DNA from: Plutella xylostella
Taxonomy: Eukaryota; Arthropoda; Insecta; Lepidoptera; Plutellidae
Reading direction: 5' to 3'
Length of the DNA stretch: 64,000 nucleotides
NCBI RefSeq assembly: GCF_932276165.1
Contig: NC_064009.1
Location: 10,478,001-10,542,000 of the forward strand
In this document: piece after piece, positions 63,731 through 64,000 of the stretch
Layout of the letters: every line of letters begins with the position of its first letter
Position numbering within the stretch: the stretch's first letter is position 1
The notes under the pieces: model-generated
Database searches by the model: none
What the model was told of the DNA's origin: nothing
What the model saw: only the letters and a program-made list of their open reading frames with translations
Program-made: the position numbers and the translations under genes

Positions 63731-64000
63731 CATGTCAACCCTATTCTATTCTATTCTATTCTATTCTCTGTGGGGGTGTCAGTACCTGCACCTGGCTCTC
63801 TCGAATGGAACCTTTGTGCATATCCCCAAGGTCTAAACTGCCTTCCTAAGCTTGGACCATTTCCCACCACGCTGGTCCACTGCGGGTTGGTGGGTTCACA
63901 TATCTAGATGTGCTAAATCTAGATATGCAGGTTTCCTCACGATGTTTTCCTTCACCGTAAGAGCGATGGTATACATTGTACTTAAATTCAGAAAAGAACT
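63731..64000 (-). mobile_element. tRNA-derived SINE, same family as at 59497, cut by the window edge
   Basis: Starts with (CTATT)n, then CTCTGTGGGGGTGTCAGTAC and the same body as the 59497 copy, to the window end. The head lies outside the window. Confidence 0.85.

Overview
This is nuclear DNA of a moth or butterfly (Lepidoptera). Three genes with spliced, animal-type structure are readable and match insect orthologues closely: the Src-family tyrosine kinase Src64B (+, coding exons 32039-37768), the Golgi nucleotide-sulfate transporter SLC35B3/PAPST2 (-, 50326-43162) and the ER membrane ubiquitin ligase MARCHF6/TEB4 (+, 51007-63193). The many TAAGTAGGTA-like runs, the tRNA-derived SINEs, the RTE- and Jockey-type LINE fragments and the repeat that begins GCTGTTCCCGCGAGCTTCGC are typical of lepidopteran genomes.

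Layout. 1-31999 holds no recognisable protein-coding gene. It is AT-rich intergenic or 5' intronic DNA carrying a series of DNA transposons: a 147-bp TAA-flanked MITE (827-973), three hAT-like elements with perfect 8-bp target duplications (5400, 7902, 18288), a 2-kb element with a 4-bp duplication (21132-23149), and a mariner (23991-30501) broken by two other transposons. One of those is a hAT that contains a Jockey LINE that contains an RTE LINE. 32000-39.5 kb is Src64B and its 3' UTR. 39699-42396 is an apparently complete PIF/Harbinger transposon whose two genes have interdigitated exons on opposite strands. 43162-50326 is SLC35B3, with a complete, very young copia retrotransposon (43666-48227) sitting on the 5' splice site of exon 5. 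50327-51006 is a short head-to-head promoter region. 51007-63193 is MARCHF6 in nine coding exons. Its introns carry a nested hAT/unclassified-repeat complex, SINEs, small MITEs and truncated duplicate copies of exons 4 and 6.

How the genes relate. The three host genes act in different places: Src64B at the plasma membrane and cytoskeleton, SLC35B3 in Golgi PAPS import for sulfation, and MARCHF6 in ER-associated degradation. Only SLC35B3 and MARCHF6 are likely to share regulation, because their start codons face each other 680 bp apart.

Most notable observations: (1) the copia insertion replaces the second intron base of the SLC35B3 exon 5 donor, turning GTGAGT into GTGATA and placing TGA TAA in frame right after the exon; (2) the interlocked gene pair of the Harbinger element; (3) the multi-level transposon nest at 24-30.5 kb; (4) partial copies of MARCHF6 exons 4 and 6 that keep their donor sites, the exon 6 copy differing from the original only at synonymous positions; (5) a recurring design in the hAT-like elements, each with its own palindromic word repeated in the subterminal regions.

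All calls were made by reading. Boundaries given to the base rest on visible splice sites, target-site duplications or inverted repeats; the others are approximate and say so.
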